64,000 nt of DNA from RPQJ01 sp963696545. GTDB taxonomy: Bacteria > Pseudomonadota > Gammaproteobacteria > Steroidobacterales > Steroidobacteraceae. The DNA is taken from NCBI GenBank assembly GCA_963696545.1, contig CAVOKQ010000016.1, positions 124,001-188,000 of the forward strand, read 5' to 3'. Positions within the stretch are counted from its first letter, which is position 1. The number at the start of each line of letters is the position of its first letter. The notes below the pieces were generated by a model. The model worked only from the letters and a program-made list of their open reading frames with translations. It had not been told where the DNA came from and made no database searches. Of the stretch, positions 9,374-17,317 are shown one piece after another. A program made the translations under genes and the position numbers.

Positions 9374-10195
9374 GTGCTGCCGATCCGCCGCATCACGAGC
9401 GACTTTCGCGAGCTGCGCTGGGGGCAGGTGCTGGTCGAACTGGTGCTGCTGGTCGTCGGCATCCTGATTGCGCTCGCTGTGAACGGCTGGATCGAGGATC
9501 GCCGCGACGCGCAGACCGAGCGCCAGTACCTGGAGGGAATCGTGCGCGATCTCGATCGCGACCTCACGGTGCTGAAGGAATTCGCGGATTACCACCAGAG
9601 CCAGGTCGCGGACGGCGTGATGGCCTACCGTGCCCTTCGCACCGAGCCGGACGTCAAGGATAAGGAGGGCGTCGCGCGGGCCGTGACTCGCCTGATGAGC
9701 CGGCGCACGTTGCGCCTCAGTCACCCTACCTACTCGAACCTGGTCGGCACCGGGAACGCACGCCTGATCCGCAACGTCGAACTACGCGATCGCATCGTCG
9801 GGCTGTACGAGGCGAACGAACGCTGGTCGGCCATCATCGATCGAAACAACCTGGTCTTCGTGGATCAGATGTTCGCGCAGTACATGATGGACAGCGGGCT
9901 CGTCGCACCGCGACCAACCAACAACCTGCCGTCCATGCAGAAGGAGGACGAACGATTCAGCGAACTGGTGGGGGTTCCGGTGGGCGTGCAGAACGACAGG
10001 CTCTGGACACTGGCGCCGGACTCGCCTGAGCGCGGGGTCCTGGCCAACAAGGTCTGGCAGCGGTCCCTGGTCAGCTGGAGCGCCTCGACCCAGGCAAACG
10101 ACGTCGCCCAGGGTGTCACTGCCGTCCGCAAGGCGATCGTCGACGAGCTGGGGCGCCGCTGGCCGGACGCCCGGCCCTCGGCCCCGGCGAACTGA
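9374..10195 (+). CDS. DUF6090-like single-pass membrane protein
   Basis: 273 residues from GTG at 9374. One transmembrane helix at about 18-37 (VLVELVLLVVGILIALAVN) follows a short basic N-terminus containing RRITSDFRELRWGQ, and the rest is a helical, probably periplasmic, domain. The N-terminal helix ending in VNGWIEDRRD and the segment after it match the DUF6090 pattern. No enzymatic motif is visible. It begins 3 bases after the cysteine-synthase-like gene. Function unknown. Confidence 0.65.
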   Translation: MLPIRRITSDFRELRWGQVLVELVLLVVGILIALAVNGWIEDRRDAQTERQYLEGIVRDLDRDLTVLKEFADYHQSQVADGVMAYRALRTEPDVKDKEGVARAVTRLMSRRTLRLSHPTYSNLVGTGNARLIRNVELRDRIVGLYEANERWSAIIDRNNLVFVDQMFAQYMMDSGLVAPRPTNNLPSMQKEDERFSELVGVPVGVQNDRLWTLAPDSPERGVLANKVWQRSLVSWSASTQANDVAQGVTAVRKAIVDELGRRWPDARPSAPAN

Positions 10196-10277
10196 GCCGG
10201 CACCGGGCCTGCCGCAGCGCACAATGCATCGCTTCCGCCGTAATTCTCGCTACACTCGGCGCAGCCTGGGGGAGAAC

Positions 10278-10418
10278 ATGCCCGGCAAGCCGACCGACGA
10301 GGAGGGCGAGGGCGCCTTTTATTCGAAGCACCGCAGCATGGCTGCGGGCGCCCGACGTCTCTTGGTCTCTGTCCGCCGCGCTCGTCATCCCAGCCCCAGC
10401 GGAAGGAACACTGCATGA
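10278..10418 (+). CDS. Small ORF coupled to the SIR2/TIR gene
   Basis: A 46-codon frame starting MPGKPTDEEGEGAFYSK and ending in an Arg-rich tail. It has a strong Shine-Dalgarno (GGGGGAGA, 10268-10275) at good spacing, and its TGA overlaps the ATG of the SIR2/TIR gene (ATGA at 10415). The acidic start and basic end are unremarkable for any known family. It may be a leader whose translation couples the downstream gene, a small third component, or chance. The flanking bases 10196-10277 hold nothing else clear except TACACT (10251-10256), a possible -10. Confidence 0.35.
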   Translation: MPGKPTDEEGEGAFYSKHRSMAAGARRLLVSVRRARHPSPSGRNTA

Positions 10419-11803
10419 CGGCCGCGCTGAGTGCTCACGAACTGTTTGACGATGACGCCTGGGACGATCTCCTCAATTACATCGAGGAGAAGCGGGTCAT
10501 CCCGATCATCGGTCCCGACCTGCTGCGCGTTCAGACCGATCGCGGACTGCGCCCACTCTATGAATGGCTCGCCGAGAAGCTCGCGGCCAAGCTGTCGGTG
10601 GATCCGAGCGTACTGCCGCAACCGCTCACACTGAACGACGTGGTCTGCGCCTACCTCGGCCAGCGCGGCCGTCGGGAGGAAGCCTACACGCGCCTGCGCT
10701 CGATCATGCGCGAAGTCGAGTTCGAGCCGCCGCTGGCGCTCAGGCAGCTCGCGCAGATCACCGACTTTGATCTCTTCATCACCACGACGTTCGACCCGCT
10801 GCTCGAAAAGGCGGTGAACCTCGAGCGCTATGGCGGGCAGCCCACGGCCGAAGTGATCGCCTACGCGCCCAACCGCGTGCAGGACCTGCCCGCTGAACGC
10901 AGCCAGCTGCAGCGCGCGGTCGTGTACCACCTGCTCGGCCGGCTCTCGGCCTCGCCGACTTACGTAGTGTCCGACGAGGACATGCTCGAGTTCATCTGCG
11001 CGCTGCAGTCCGAGCACCTGACGCCCGAGAAGCTGTTCCACGAGCTCGAGCACAACCACCTGCTGCTGATCGGCAGCGATTTCTCGAACTGGCTGGCGCG
11101 ACTGTTCCTGCGCATGGCGAAGCGCAAGCGCCTGTCCGACCCGCGCGACGTGGGCGAGGTGCTCGCTGACGACCACACGATGCAGGACGAACGGCTCGTC
11201 GCGTTCCTGCAGCAGGTGAGCGTGCGCACGCGCGTCTATGGCGGTGCGGAAGCGTTTGTCGCGGAGCTGCACGCGCGCTGGATGAAACGTAACGGCGGCG
11301 CCGCGGCATCTTCCGCATCCGGCCCGAGCGTCGTTCCGCAGCGATTCCTGCCGCCGTCGCGCGAGATGCCGGAGCACGCGATCTTCATCAGCTATGCGCG
11401 CGAGGATCTGCCCGCGGTGCAGCGGCTCAAAGCCGCGATGGATGCCGCGGGCCTCACGACCTGGTTCGACCTCGACCGTCTCGAAGGCGGCGACGACTAC
11501 GACCGGAAGATCCGCGCCAACATCGGGCGCTGCAGCTTCTTCGTGCCCGTGATCTCGGCGACGACGCAACGCCGGCACGAAGCGTATTTCCGGCGCGAGT
11601 GGAGCTACGCGGTCGATCGCTCGTTGAACATCGCCGAGGGTGGCGTGTTCATCCTGCCCGTGTGCATCGACGACACACCCGAGTCGCAAGCCCTGGTGCC
11701 GGACAAGTTCCGGGCGCTGCACATCACGCGGATGCCGGACGGCGAACCGACGCCCGAGTTCCTGCGACGACTCAAGGATCTTTTCAGCGGGCGTCGCGCA
11801 TGA
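10415..11803 (+). CDS. SIR2-like / TIR two-domain protein
   Basis: 462 residues with two NAD-related domains. Residues about 20-230 form a SIR2-like domain: VIPIIGPDLL near 28 in place of the GAGxS loop, FITTTFDPLLE (121-131) and VYHLLGRL with H172 where the catalytic His sits. The Asn of the usual TTNYD is Thr here, so deacylase/NADase activity of this half may be lost. Residues 321-455 form a TIR domain: IFISYAREDL, WFDLDRLEGGDDY and YFRREW, with E395 at the usual catalytic Glu position of NAD-cleaving TIRs. A Shine-Dalgarno GGAAGGA precedes the start. The stop overlaps the start of the STAND ATPase gene. TIR plus STAND pairs are common in antiphage or cell-suicide modules; that role is inferred. 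Confidence 0.82.
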   Translation: MTAALSAHELFDDDAWDDLLNYIEEKRVIPIIGPDLLRVQTDRGLRPLYEWLAEKLAAKLSVDPSVLPQPLTLNDVVCAYLGQRGRREEAYTRLRSIMREVEFEPPLALRQLAQITDFDLFITTTFDPLLEKAVNLERYGGQPTAEVIAYAPNRVQDLPAERSQLQRAVVYHLLGRLSASPTYVVSDEDMLEFICALQSEHLTPEKLFHELEHNHLLLIGSDFSNWLARLFLRMAKRKRLSDPRDVGEVLADDHTMQDERLVAFLQQVSVRTRVYGGAEAFVAELHARWMKRNGGAAASSASGPSVVPQRFLPPSREMPEHAIFISYAREDLPAVQRLKAAMDAAGLTTWFDLDRLEGGDDYDRKIRANIGRCSFFVPVISATTQRRHEAYFRREWSYAVDRSLNIAEGGVFILPVCIDDTPESQALVPDKFRALHITRMPDGEPTPEFLRRLKDLFSGRRA

Positions 11804-14800
11804 GCCTGCAGCAGGACGGCCTCGCCGCGTCGGTTACGATCGACCCGGAGAACCCCTGGCTTGGCTTGTCCTCCTACACGGAGGAGACGCGTGCCTATTT
11901 CCACGGCCGCGACGAAGAGGCCGCGGAACTCGCGCGCCGTGTCCAGCGCAAGAACCTGACCGTGCTGTTCGGCCAGTCGGGCCTCGGCAAGACATCGTTG
12001 CTGCGTGCCGGCCTCGTGCCGCGGTTGCGTGGCGAGGGGTTCTGCCCGGTCTACGTGCGCGTGGACTACAACCCGGACTCTCCGTCGCCGTCGGAGCAGA
12101 TCAAGCAGGCGATCTTCCGGGCGACGGCCGAAGCCGGTCACTGGACCCGGCCCGGCACCGCGATCGAGGGCGAGTCGCTGTGGGAGTTCCTGCACCATCG
12201 CGGCGACCTGTTGCGCGACTCGAGCGGCCGCACGCTGCTGCCGCTGCTGATCTTCGACCAGTTCGAGGAGATCTTCACGCTTGCACAGGCGGATGATCGG
12301 GGCCGCGTGAGGGCGAAGCAGTTCCTCGAAGACCTCGCGGACCTCGTCGAGAACCGGCCGCCGGTCGCGCTCGAGCGGCGGCTCGACCAGGACGAAGCCG
12401 CGGCCGAGGACTTCGACTTTGCGCGTGCCGACTACCGCATCCTGATAGCGCTGCGCGAGGACTATCTCGCGCACCTCGAGAGCGTGAAGGGAATCATGCC
12501 CTCGATCACGCAGAACCGGATGCGCCTTGCCCGAATGACGGGCGCGCAGGCGCTCGCCGCCGTGGTGCAGCCCGGTGGGCGGCTGGTGTCGCAGGAGGTG
12601 GCCGAGTCGATCGTGCGGTTCGTCGCCGGCGGCACCGAGCTCGCCAACGCCGAAGTCGAGCCTTCGCTGCTGAGCCTGGTCTGTCGCGAACTCAACACTG
12701 TCCGGATCGCGCAGAAGCGGCCGGAGATTTCGGCGGACCTGCTGGCGGGGTCGCGCGACACGATCCTGACGGAATTCTACGAGCGTGCGCTCGCCGACCA
12801 GCCCGAGGGCGTGCGGCGAGTGATCGAGGACGAGCTGCTGACGGAGTCCGGCTATCGCGAGAGCCTGGCCGAGGAGCGCGTGATCAAGGCGCTCGCGGCC
12901 GCGGGCGCCGAGCCGGATGCACTTGCGAAGCTCGTGAATCGCCGCCTGCTGCGCATCGAGGAACGACTCGACATGCGCCGGGTGGAACTCACGCATGACG
13001 TGCTCTGCAGCGTCGTGGCCTCGAGCCGCGACCTGAGGCACGAGCGCGAGGCGCGCGACGAGGCTGAGCGGCAACTGGCTGCGCAGAAGGAGCGCGAAGC
13101 CGCGACCAAGCGGGCGCTGGTGCGCGCGCGGACGATCGCCGCCGTGTGTGCGGTGCTGGCCGTCGCCGCGGCGGCGAGCGCCGTGTTCGGTTTCGTCGCC
13201 ACGCAGCGCGCGAAGAAAGCGGACGCCCAGGCCCAGCAGGCCCGCGGCGATGCCGAGAAGCTGGTCGGCTTCCTGATCGAGGACTTCTATGCGGAGCTCG
13301 AGCCGACGGGCCGACTCGAAACCATCACCAAGCTGGCGGACCAGGCGGTCAAGTACTTCGACGGGCTGCCGCCGCAGCTCGTGACCACTCAGACACAGAT
13401 CTATCGCGGCATGGCGCTGATTCGCGGCGGTGGCGCGCGACTCGCCGGCGACGACATCGAGGGCGGCAACAAGCAGATTGCCGAGGCTCGCGCGCTGTTC
13501 CAGAAGCTTCGCGACGGCGGAGACAAGAGCGAGGCCGTCGCACTCGGGCTTGCGCTGTCGATGTTCACTCCATATTCGGTCTGGGGCGTGGCCGGCGGAC
13601 CGAATTCGAAGCCCGACGATCTGCCGCAAGCGGCGGCACTGCTGCGCCCGTTCCTCGCTGCGCCCGGCACTTCGACTGACCTGAAGATCACTTACGGCGA
13701 CATCCTCAATCACAACAGCCATCAGCAGTCGACGCCCGAGCAGCGCATGGCAATGTGCGATGAGGCCCGCGCGCTGCTCACCGGGATCGGCGCGGTCGAC
13801 CTGACGAACCTGACCGCGGCCTCGGTCTATGCCGACACCGCAGACTCCGAAGCTCGGCACGCGATGCAGGCAGGTCGCCTCGACGAGGCCGACCGGCTCG
13901 AGCGCGAGGTCTACGACATTGCGGAGAAGGTTCTCGCCAAGCGACCGGGCGACCTGCGTTCCATGAAGAACCGTGCGCTGGCGGCAAACCTGCTCGGCGA
14001 GATCGCGTCCACCCGGCACGATGACGTGGCAGCCGCGCAGTACGCGGATCGCGCGGTGCAGGCGGGCGAAGACGTCGTGCGATTCAATCCGGCGGATCTC
14101 GGCACCTGGCAGTACTGGATCATGGGCCGCGGCCAGGTGGCCGAACGGATGTGGGAGCGCGGTGAAATCGCGGCCGCCATCGAGGAGGCGCACGCGACTC
14201 TTGCGCTCGGCGACGACGAGCGGCTGCCGTCCACACTGCAGCCGCAGTTGGAGGACACCTGGTTCCGGCTCGCGTGGCTCGAGGCCGCGGCCGGCCGCCG
14301 CGCAGATGCGGAACGCACGTTTGCCGGTGGCGTCAAAGCCAGCGAAGAGTCGGCGAAGCAGTTCGCCGAAGGCAACTCCATGCGGGTGCTGACGCTGGCT
14401 CGCGTTCCGGTGCGGCGGGCGCGATTCGAGCTGGTGCTGGGCGAGACGCAGGGCGCGTTCAACCGGGCAACCGCAGCCGTGGCTTACCTGGAGAAGCTGG
14501 CGATCGATCCCAAGGACAGCTTCGGCAAGCGGGTTCACGACAACGTGTTGCAGCTTGCGTTGGGCACCGTCAGCGAGTCTGCATTGCGGCTAGGGCGCTA
14601 TGCGGACGCCGAAGCGGCGGCAAGAAAGCGCCTGGCATTGCCGCTGAATCCCTTCGACAACCCATTGGCGGACAAGCCTTACCGGCAGGTTCAGCTTGCT
14701 GCGGCACTGGGCTATCAGGGTCGAGGAGCCGAGGCGCTGACGACGCTCGCGCCGGCACTCGAGTACTACGCCGGCGAGAAGAAAGCCGGCGCCAAGGACA

Positions 14801-15006
14801 CGTACTTCCGGCTCGATTACGCGGAAGCATTGCTGGCGAGCGCGCTGGCGCAGCCGCCGGATGCCGCGGGCCGCGCGGCGCGGCAGCGTGCGCTGGCCGA
14901 GGCCGATGCCGAACTGGCCGGGGCGTCCGCAGAGGTGCAGCAGCTCTCCGAGGCGCGCGTGATTGCGTCCCGCATTGACGCCGCTCGCGCGTCATCAGGT
15001 TCCTAG
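11800..15006 (+). CDS. nSTAND1-type NTPase with membrane segment and helical repeats
   Basis: 1,068 residues, starting at the ATG that overlaps the upstream stop (ATGA, 11800-11803). Residues 18-45 (NPWLGLSSYTEETRAYFHGR) are the conserved entry of nSTAND1 NTPases. Walker A is GQSGLGKTS (58-66) and the Walker B is LLIFDQFEE (149-157). A winged-helix part follows to about 400, then a coiled stretch rich in Glu/Arg and one transmembrane helix at about 445-468 (IAAVCAVLAVAAAASAVFG). The C-terminal ~600 residues are Ala-rich helical TPR-like repeats, the usual sensor portion. Together with the TIR protein it would form a sensor/effector pair: ligand binding by the repeats, NTP-dependent oligomerisation, then TIR activation. 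The trigger cannot be told from sequence. Confidence 0.85.
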   Translation: MSLQQDGLAASVTIDPENPWLGLSSYTEETRAYFHGRDEEAAELARRVQRKNLTVLFGQSGLGKTSLLRAGLVPRLRGEGFCPVYVRVDYNPDSPSPSEQIKQAIFRATAEAGHWTRPGTAIEGESLWEFLHHRGDLLRDSSGRTLLPLLIFDQFEEIFTLAQADDRGRVRAKQFLEDLADLVENRPPVALERRLDQDEAAAEDFDFARADYRILIALREDYLAHLESVKGIMPSITQNRMRLARMTGAQALAAVVQPGGRLVSQEVAESIVRFVAGGTELANAEVEPSLLSLVCRELNTVRIAQKRPEISADLLAGSRDTILTEFYERALADQPEGVRRVIEDELLTESGYRESLAEERVIKALAAAGAEPDALAKLVNRRLLRIEERLDMRRVELTHDVLCSVVASSRDLRHEREARDEAERQLAAQKEREAATKRALVRARTIAAVCAVLAVAAAASAVFGFVATQRAKKADAQAQQARGDAEKLVGFLIEDFYAELEPTGRLETITKLADQAVKYFDGLPPQLVTTQTQIYRGMALIRGGGARLAGDDIEGGNKQIAEARALFQKLRDGGDKSEAVALGLALSMFTPYSVWGVAGGPNSKPDDLPQAAALLRPFLAAPGTSTDLKITYGDILNHNSHQQSTPEQRMAMCDEARALLTGIGAVDLTNLTAASVYADTADSEARHAMQAGRLDEADRLEREVYDIAEKVLAKRPGDLRSMKNRALAANLLGEIASTRHDDVAAAQYADRAVQAGEDVVRFNPADLGTWQYWIMGRGQVAERMWERGEIAAAIEEAHATLALGDDERLPSTLQPQLEDTWFRLAWLEAAAGRRADAERTFAGGVKASEESAKQFAEGNSMRVLTLARVPVRRARFELVLGETQGAFNRATAAVAYLEKLAIDPKDSFGKRVHDNVLQLALGTVSESALRLGRYADAEAAARKRLALPLNPFDNPLADKPYRQVQLAAALGYQGRGAEALTTLAPALEYYAGEKKAGAKDTYFRLDYAEALLASALAQPPDAAGRAARQRALAEADAELAGASAEVQQLSEARVIASRIDAARASSGS

Positions 15007-15031
15007 GTCGACTGCGAAAGGGAGCGTCCGC

Positions 15032-16651
15032 ATGCATGGACTGATGCAGGATCATCCACTGCTGATCTCTTCGATCATCCGTCACGCGGCCGAGAACCAC
15101 GGCCGGCGCGAGGTGGTCTCGCGGCTAGGTGACGGCAGCATCCATCGGACGAACTTCGCGACGCTGGAGCGGCGCTCGCGTCGGCTCGCGCAGGTGCTGG
15201 AGTCGAAGGGTATCCGTCCTGGCGACCGTATCGCGACGCTGGCCTGGAATACTTTTCGTCACGTCGAATGCTTTTACGGCGTGTCCGGCATGGGCGCGGT
15301 GCTGCATACCGTGAACCCGCGGCTGTTCCACGAGCAGATCGCGTACATCATCCGGCACGCCGAGGATCGCGTGCTGCTGTTCGACGCCGACCTGCTGCCG
15401 ATCGTCGAAACGATTGCGGCCGAGATCGGCTGCGTCGAGCAGTTCGTCGTGTTGACGGACCGATCACAGCTGCCGAAGTCGGATCGACTCCAGCTGGTTG
15501 CGTATGAGGACTGGATCGCCGCCGGCAGCGACGACTATGTGTGGCCGGAGTTCGACGAGCGGGCGGCATCGTCGCTCTGCTACACGTCGGGCACTACCGG
15601 CAATCCGAAGGGCGTGCTCTACAGTCATCGCTCGACGCTGATCCACGCATTGAGCGCTTCGCAGCGAGACGGTTTCGCGCTCTCGAGTCTCGACAGCGTG
15701 ATGCCGATCGCGCCGCTGTTCCACGCGAATGGCTGGTCGCTGCCGTATGCGTGCCCGATGGTCGGCGCAAAGATGGTGCTGCCCGGCAACCGGATGGATG
15801 CGGCAAGCCTGTTCGAGTTGCTGTCCGGCGAAGGCGTCACCTTTTCGGTGGGCGTGCCGACGATCTGGACGATGCTGCTCGCGTACATGGGCGAGAAGGG
15901 ACTGACGCTGCCGGAGCTGGATCGCTGCCTCGTCGCAGGGACCGCTCTGCCGCCCGCCGTGCAGAAAGTACTGAAGGAAGTGCACGGTGTTACCGCGATC
16001 CACGCATGGGGCATGACGGAAACGAGCCCGATCGGCACGTTGAGTACGCCGACGGCAGAGGTGTTGGCGCTCCCGGAGGAACAGCAAACTGCGCAGCTGC
16101 TGAAGCAGGGTCGCGTGCCGTACGGGGCCGAGATCCAGGTGCGCGACGCGGAAGGAAAGGTCGCGCCGAAGAATGGCGAGACGTTCGGTCCGCTGTGGAT
16201 TCGCGGGCCGTGGATCGCGTCGGGCTATTTCAAGGGCGAGGGCGGCAAGGTGCTGGATGCCGACGGCTGGTTCCCGACCGGCGACGTCGCGACCTGGGAC
16301 GAATACGGCTTCATGAAGATCACCGACCGCACCAAGGATGTGATCAAGTCCGGTGGCGAGTGGATCAGTTCGATCGACGTCGAGAACGCCGCGATGTCAC
16401 ACCCGAAGGTGGCGCTCGCAGCCGCCGTTGCGGCGTTTCACCCGAAATGGGACGAGCGCCCGGTGCTGGTGATCGTGCCGAAGGATGGCGAGCAACTCAC
16501 GCGCGAGGAGATGCTCGAGTTCCTCGCGCCGCGGATGGCGAAGTGGTGGCTGCCCGACGACGTCGTGCTGGTGCGCGAGATGCCGATGACCGCGACCGGC
16601 AAGATCCTGAAGGCGAAGCTGCGCGAGCAGTTCTGGCATCGCCTGGGATAG
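15032..16651 (+). CDS. AMP-forming acyl-CoA ligase (AlkK/DmdB-like)
   Basis: 539 residues from ATG 15032, chosen because AAAGGGAG lies 8 bases upstream; the frame is open further 5'. Adenylate-forming ligase: P-loop-like YTSGTTGNPKGV near residue 184, the A8 hinge DRTKDVIKSGGEW near 430, and the catalytic lysine in ATGKILKAKL near 522. The IKSGGEWIS signature and overall length suit medium-chain or methylthiopropionyl-type CoA ligases (AlkK/DmdB). It activates a carboxylic acid to its CoA thioester in the cytoplasm; chain length cannot be read from sequence. It is convergent with the SPOR gene across a long inverted repeat. Confidence 0.85.
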   Translation: MHGLMQDHPLLISSIIRHAAENHGRREVVSRLGDGSIHRTNFATLERRSRRLAQVLESKGIRPGDRIATLAWNTFRHVECFYGVSGMGAVLHTVNPRLFHEQIAYIIRHAEDRVLLFDADLLPIVETIAAEIGCVEQFVVLTDRSQLPKSDRLQLVAYEDWIAAGSDDYVWPEFDERAASSLCYTSGTTGNPKGVLYSHRSTLIHALSASQRDGFALSSLDSVMPIAPLFHANGWSLPYACPMVGAKMVLPGNRMDAASLFELLSGEGVTFSVGVPTIWTMLLAYMGEKGLTLPELDRCLVAGTALPPAVQKVLKEVHGVTAIHAWGMTETSPIGTLSTPTAEVLALPEEQQTAQLLKQGRVPYGAEIQVRDAEGKVAPKNGETFGPLWIRGPWIASGYFKGEGGKVLDADGWFPTGDVATWDEYGFMKITDRTKDVIKSGGEWISSIDVENAAMSHPKVALAAAVAAFHPKWDERPVLVIVPKDGEQLTREEMLEFLAPRMAKWWLPDDVVLVREMPMTATGKILKAKLREQFWHRLG

Positions 16652-16661
16652 GGGACGAAAG

Positions 16662-16717
16662 AAATAGGTGCCAGGCACCGAATTTCGAGTCCGAAATTCG
16701 GTGCCTGGCACCTATTT
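16662..16717. repeat. Dispersed inverted repeat, copy 1 (convergent-gene terminator)
   Basis: Perfect 26-base arms (16662-16687 and 16692-16717) around an AGTC loop. The core is GGTGCCAGGCACCGAA, itself containing the smaller palindrome GGTGCCAGGCACC. A T-run continues to 16720 on the plus side and the arm itself gives A/T tails on both strands, so it can terminate both the acyl-CoA ligase and the SPOR gene. Related copies are at 31138-31222 and 61788-61855. Confidence 0.85.
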
Positions 16718-16725
16718 TTTCCTTC

Positions 16726-17316
16726 TCAGGGCGGAGCCTGCTCGCTGGCCGGTGTCACCGGCGTGGCCTCGACCTCGGCCTCGGCCAGCTTCGAGCGGAT
16801 CGTCTCCAGCTCCTGGACAGTCGCGATCGGCCCGATGCGCACGCGATACCAGGTCTCGTCCTCGAGCGCGAAGCGCTGGATCTTCGAGTCGACGCCGTAC
16901 TGCGCGAGCTTCGCCTGCAGCTTGTCGGCCTCGGCCGGCTGCTTGAACGATCCCGCCTGCAGCACGACGTCGCCCGCGGGCAGGTTCGGCGCGGCCTTGC
17001 CATTCGACTTGTCGGCGGCCTTCGGTACCTCGACTTCCTGTCGCGGCAGGTCGTCGTAGAACGTGTAGTCCTTCGCCGGATCGACCGGGGCAGGCGGGGC
17101 CGCTTCGGTCGCCTGCGCCGAGGCGGGTGGCTTCCCGGTCGCGGCCTGCGGCTCCAGTGCGGGCAGGTTCCGGTAGTGCAGGAATACACCCAGGGCCACC
17201 GCGAGCCCGGCTGCAAGGCCGATGGCGAACCCGGTCATCCCGCTGAAGCCCGGTCCTCCCGGCGTGTGGCGCTTGACGTGCTTGTAGTCACGGCTCAGCG
17301 TCTTGCCCTGCGTCAC
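16726..17316 (-). CDS. SPOR-domain membrane protein (FtsN-like)
   Basis: 196 residues. Basic cytoplasmic N-terminus, one transmembrane helix at about 27-47 (MTGFAIGLAAGLAVALGVFL), a Pro/Ala-rich periplasmic linker, and a C-terminal SPOR domain from about 113 (VVLQAGSFKQPAEADKLQAK, then WYRVRIGP). SPOR domains bind denuded septal peptidoglycan, so the protein probably acts at the division site. It begins 1 base after argS and must be co-transcribed with it; argS-SPOR pairs are common in gammaproteobacteria. Confidence 0.88.
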   Translation of the reverse strand: MTQGKTLSRDYKHVKRHTPGGPGFSGMTGFAIGLAAGLAVALGVFLHYRNLPALEPQAATGKPPASAQATEAAPPAPVDPAKDYTFYDDLPRQEVEVPKAADKSNGKAAPNLPAGDVVLQAGSFKQPAEADKLQAKLAQYGVDSKIQRFALEDETWYRVRIGPIATVQELETIRSKLAEAEVEATPVTPASEQAPP

Positions 17317-17317
17317 G

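Noticed and set aside
11605..14538. 977-codon open frame on the minus strand
   Set aside because: It is the antisense of the STAND ATPase gene, whose motifs and overlap with the TIR gene are clear. High GC content opens such frames.
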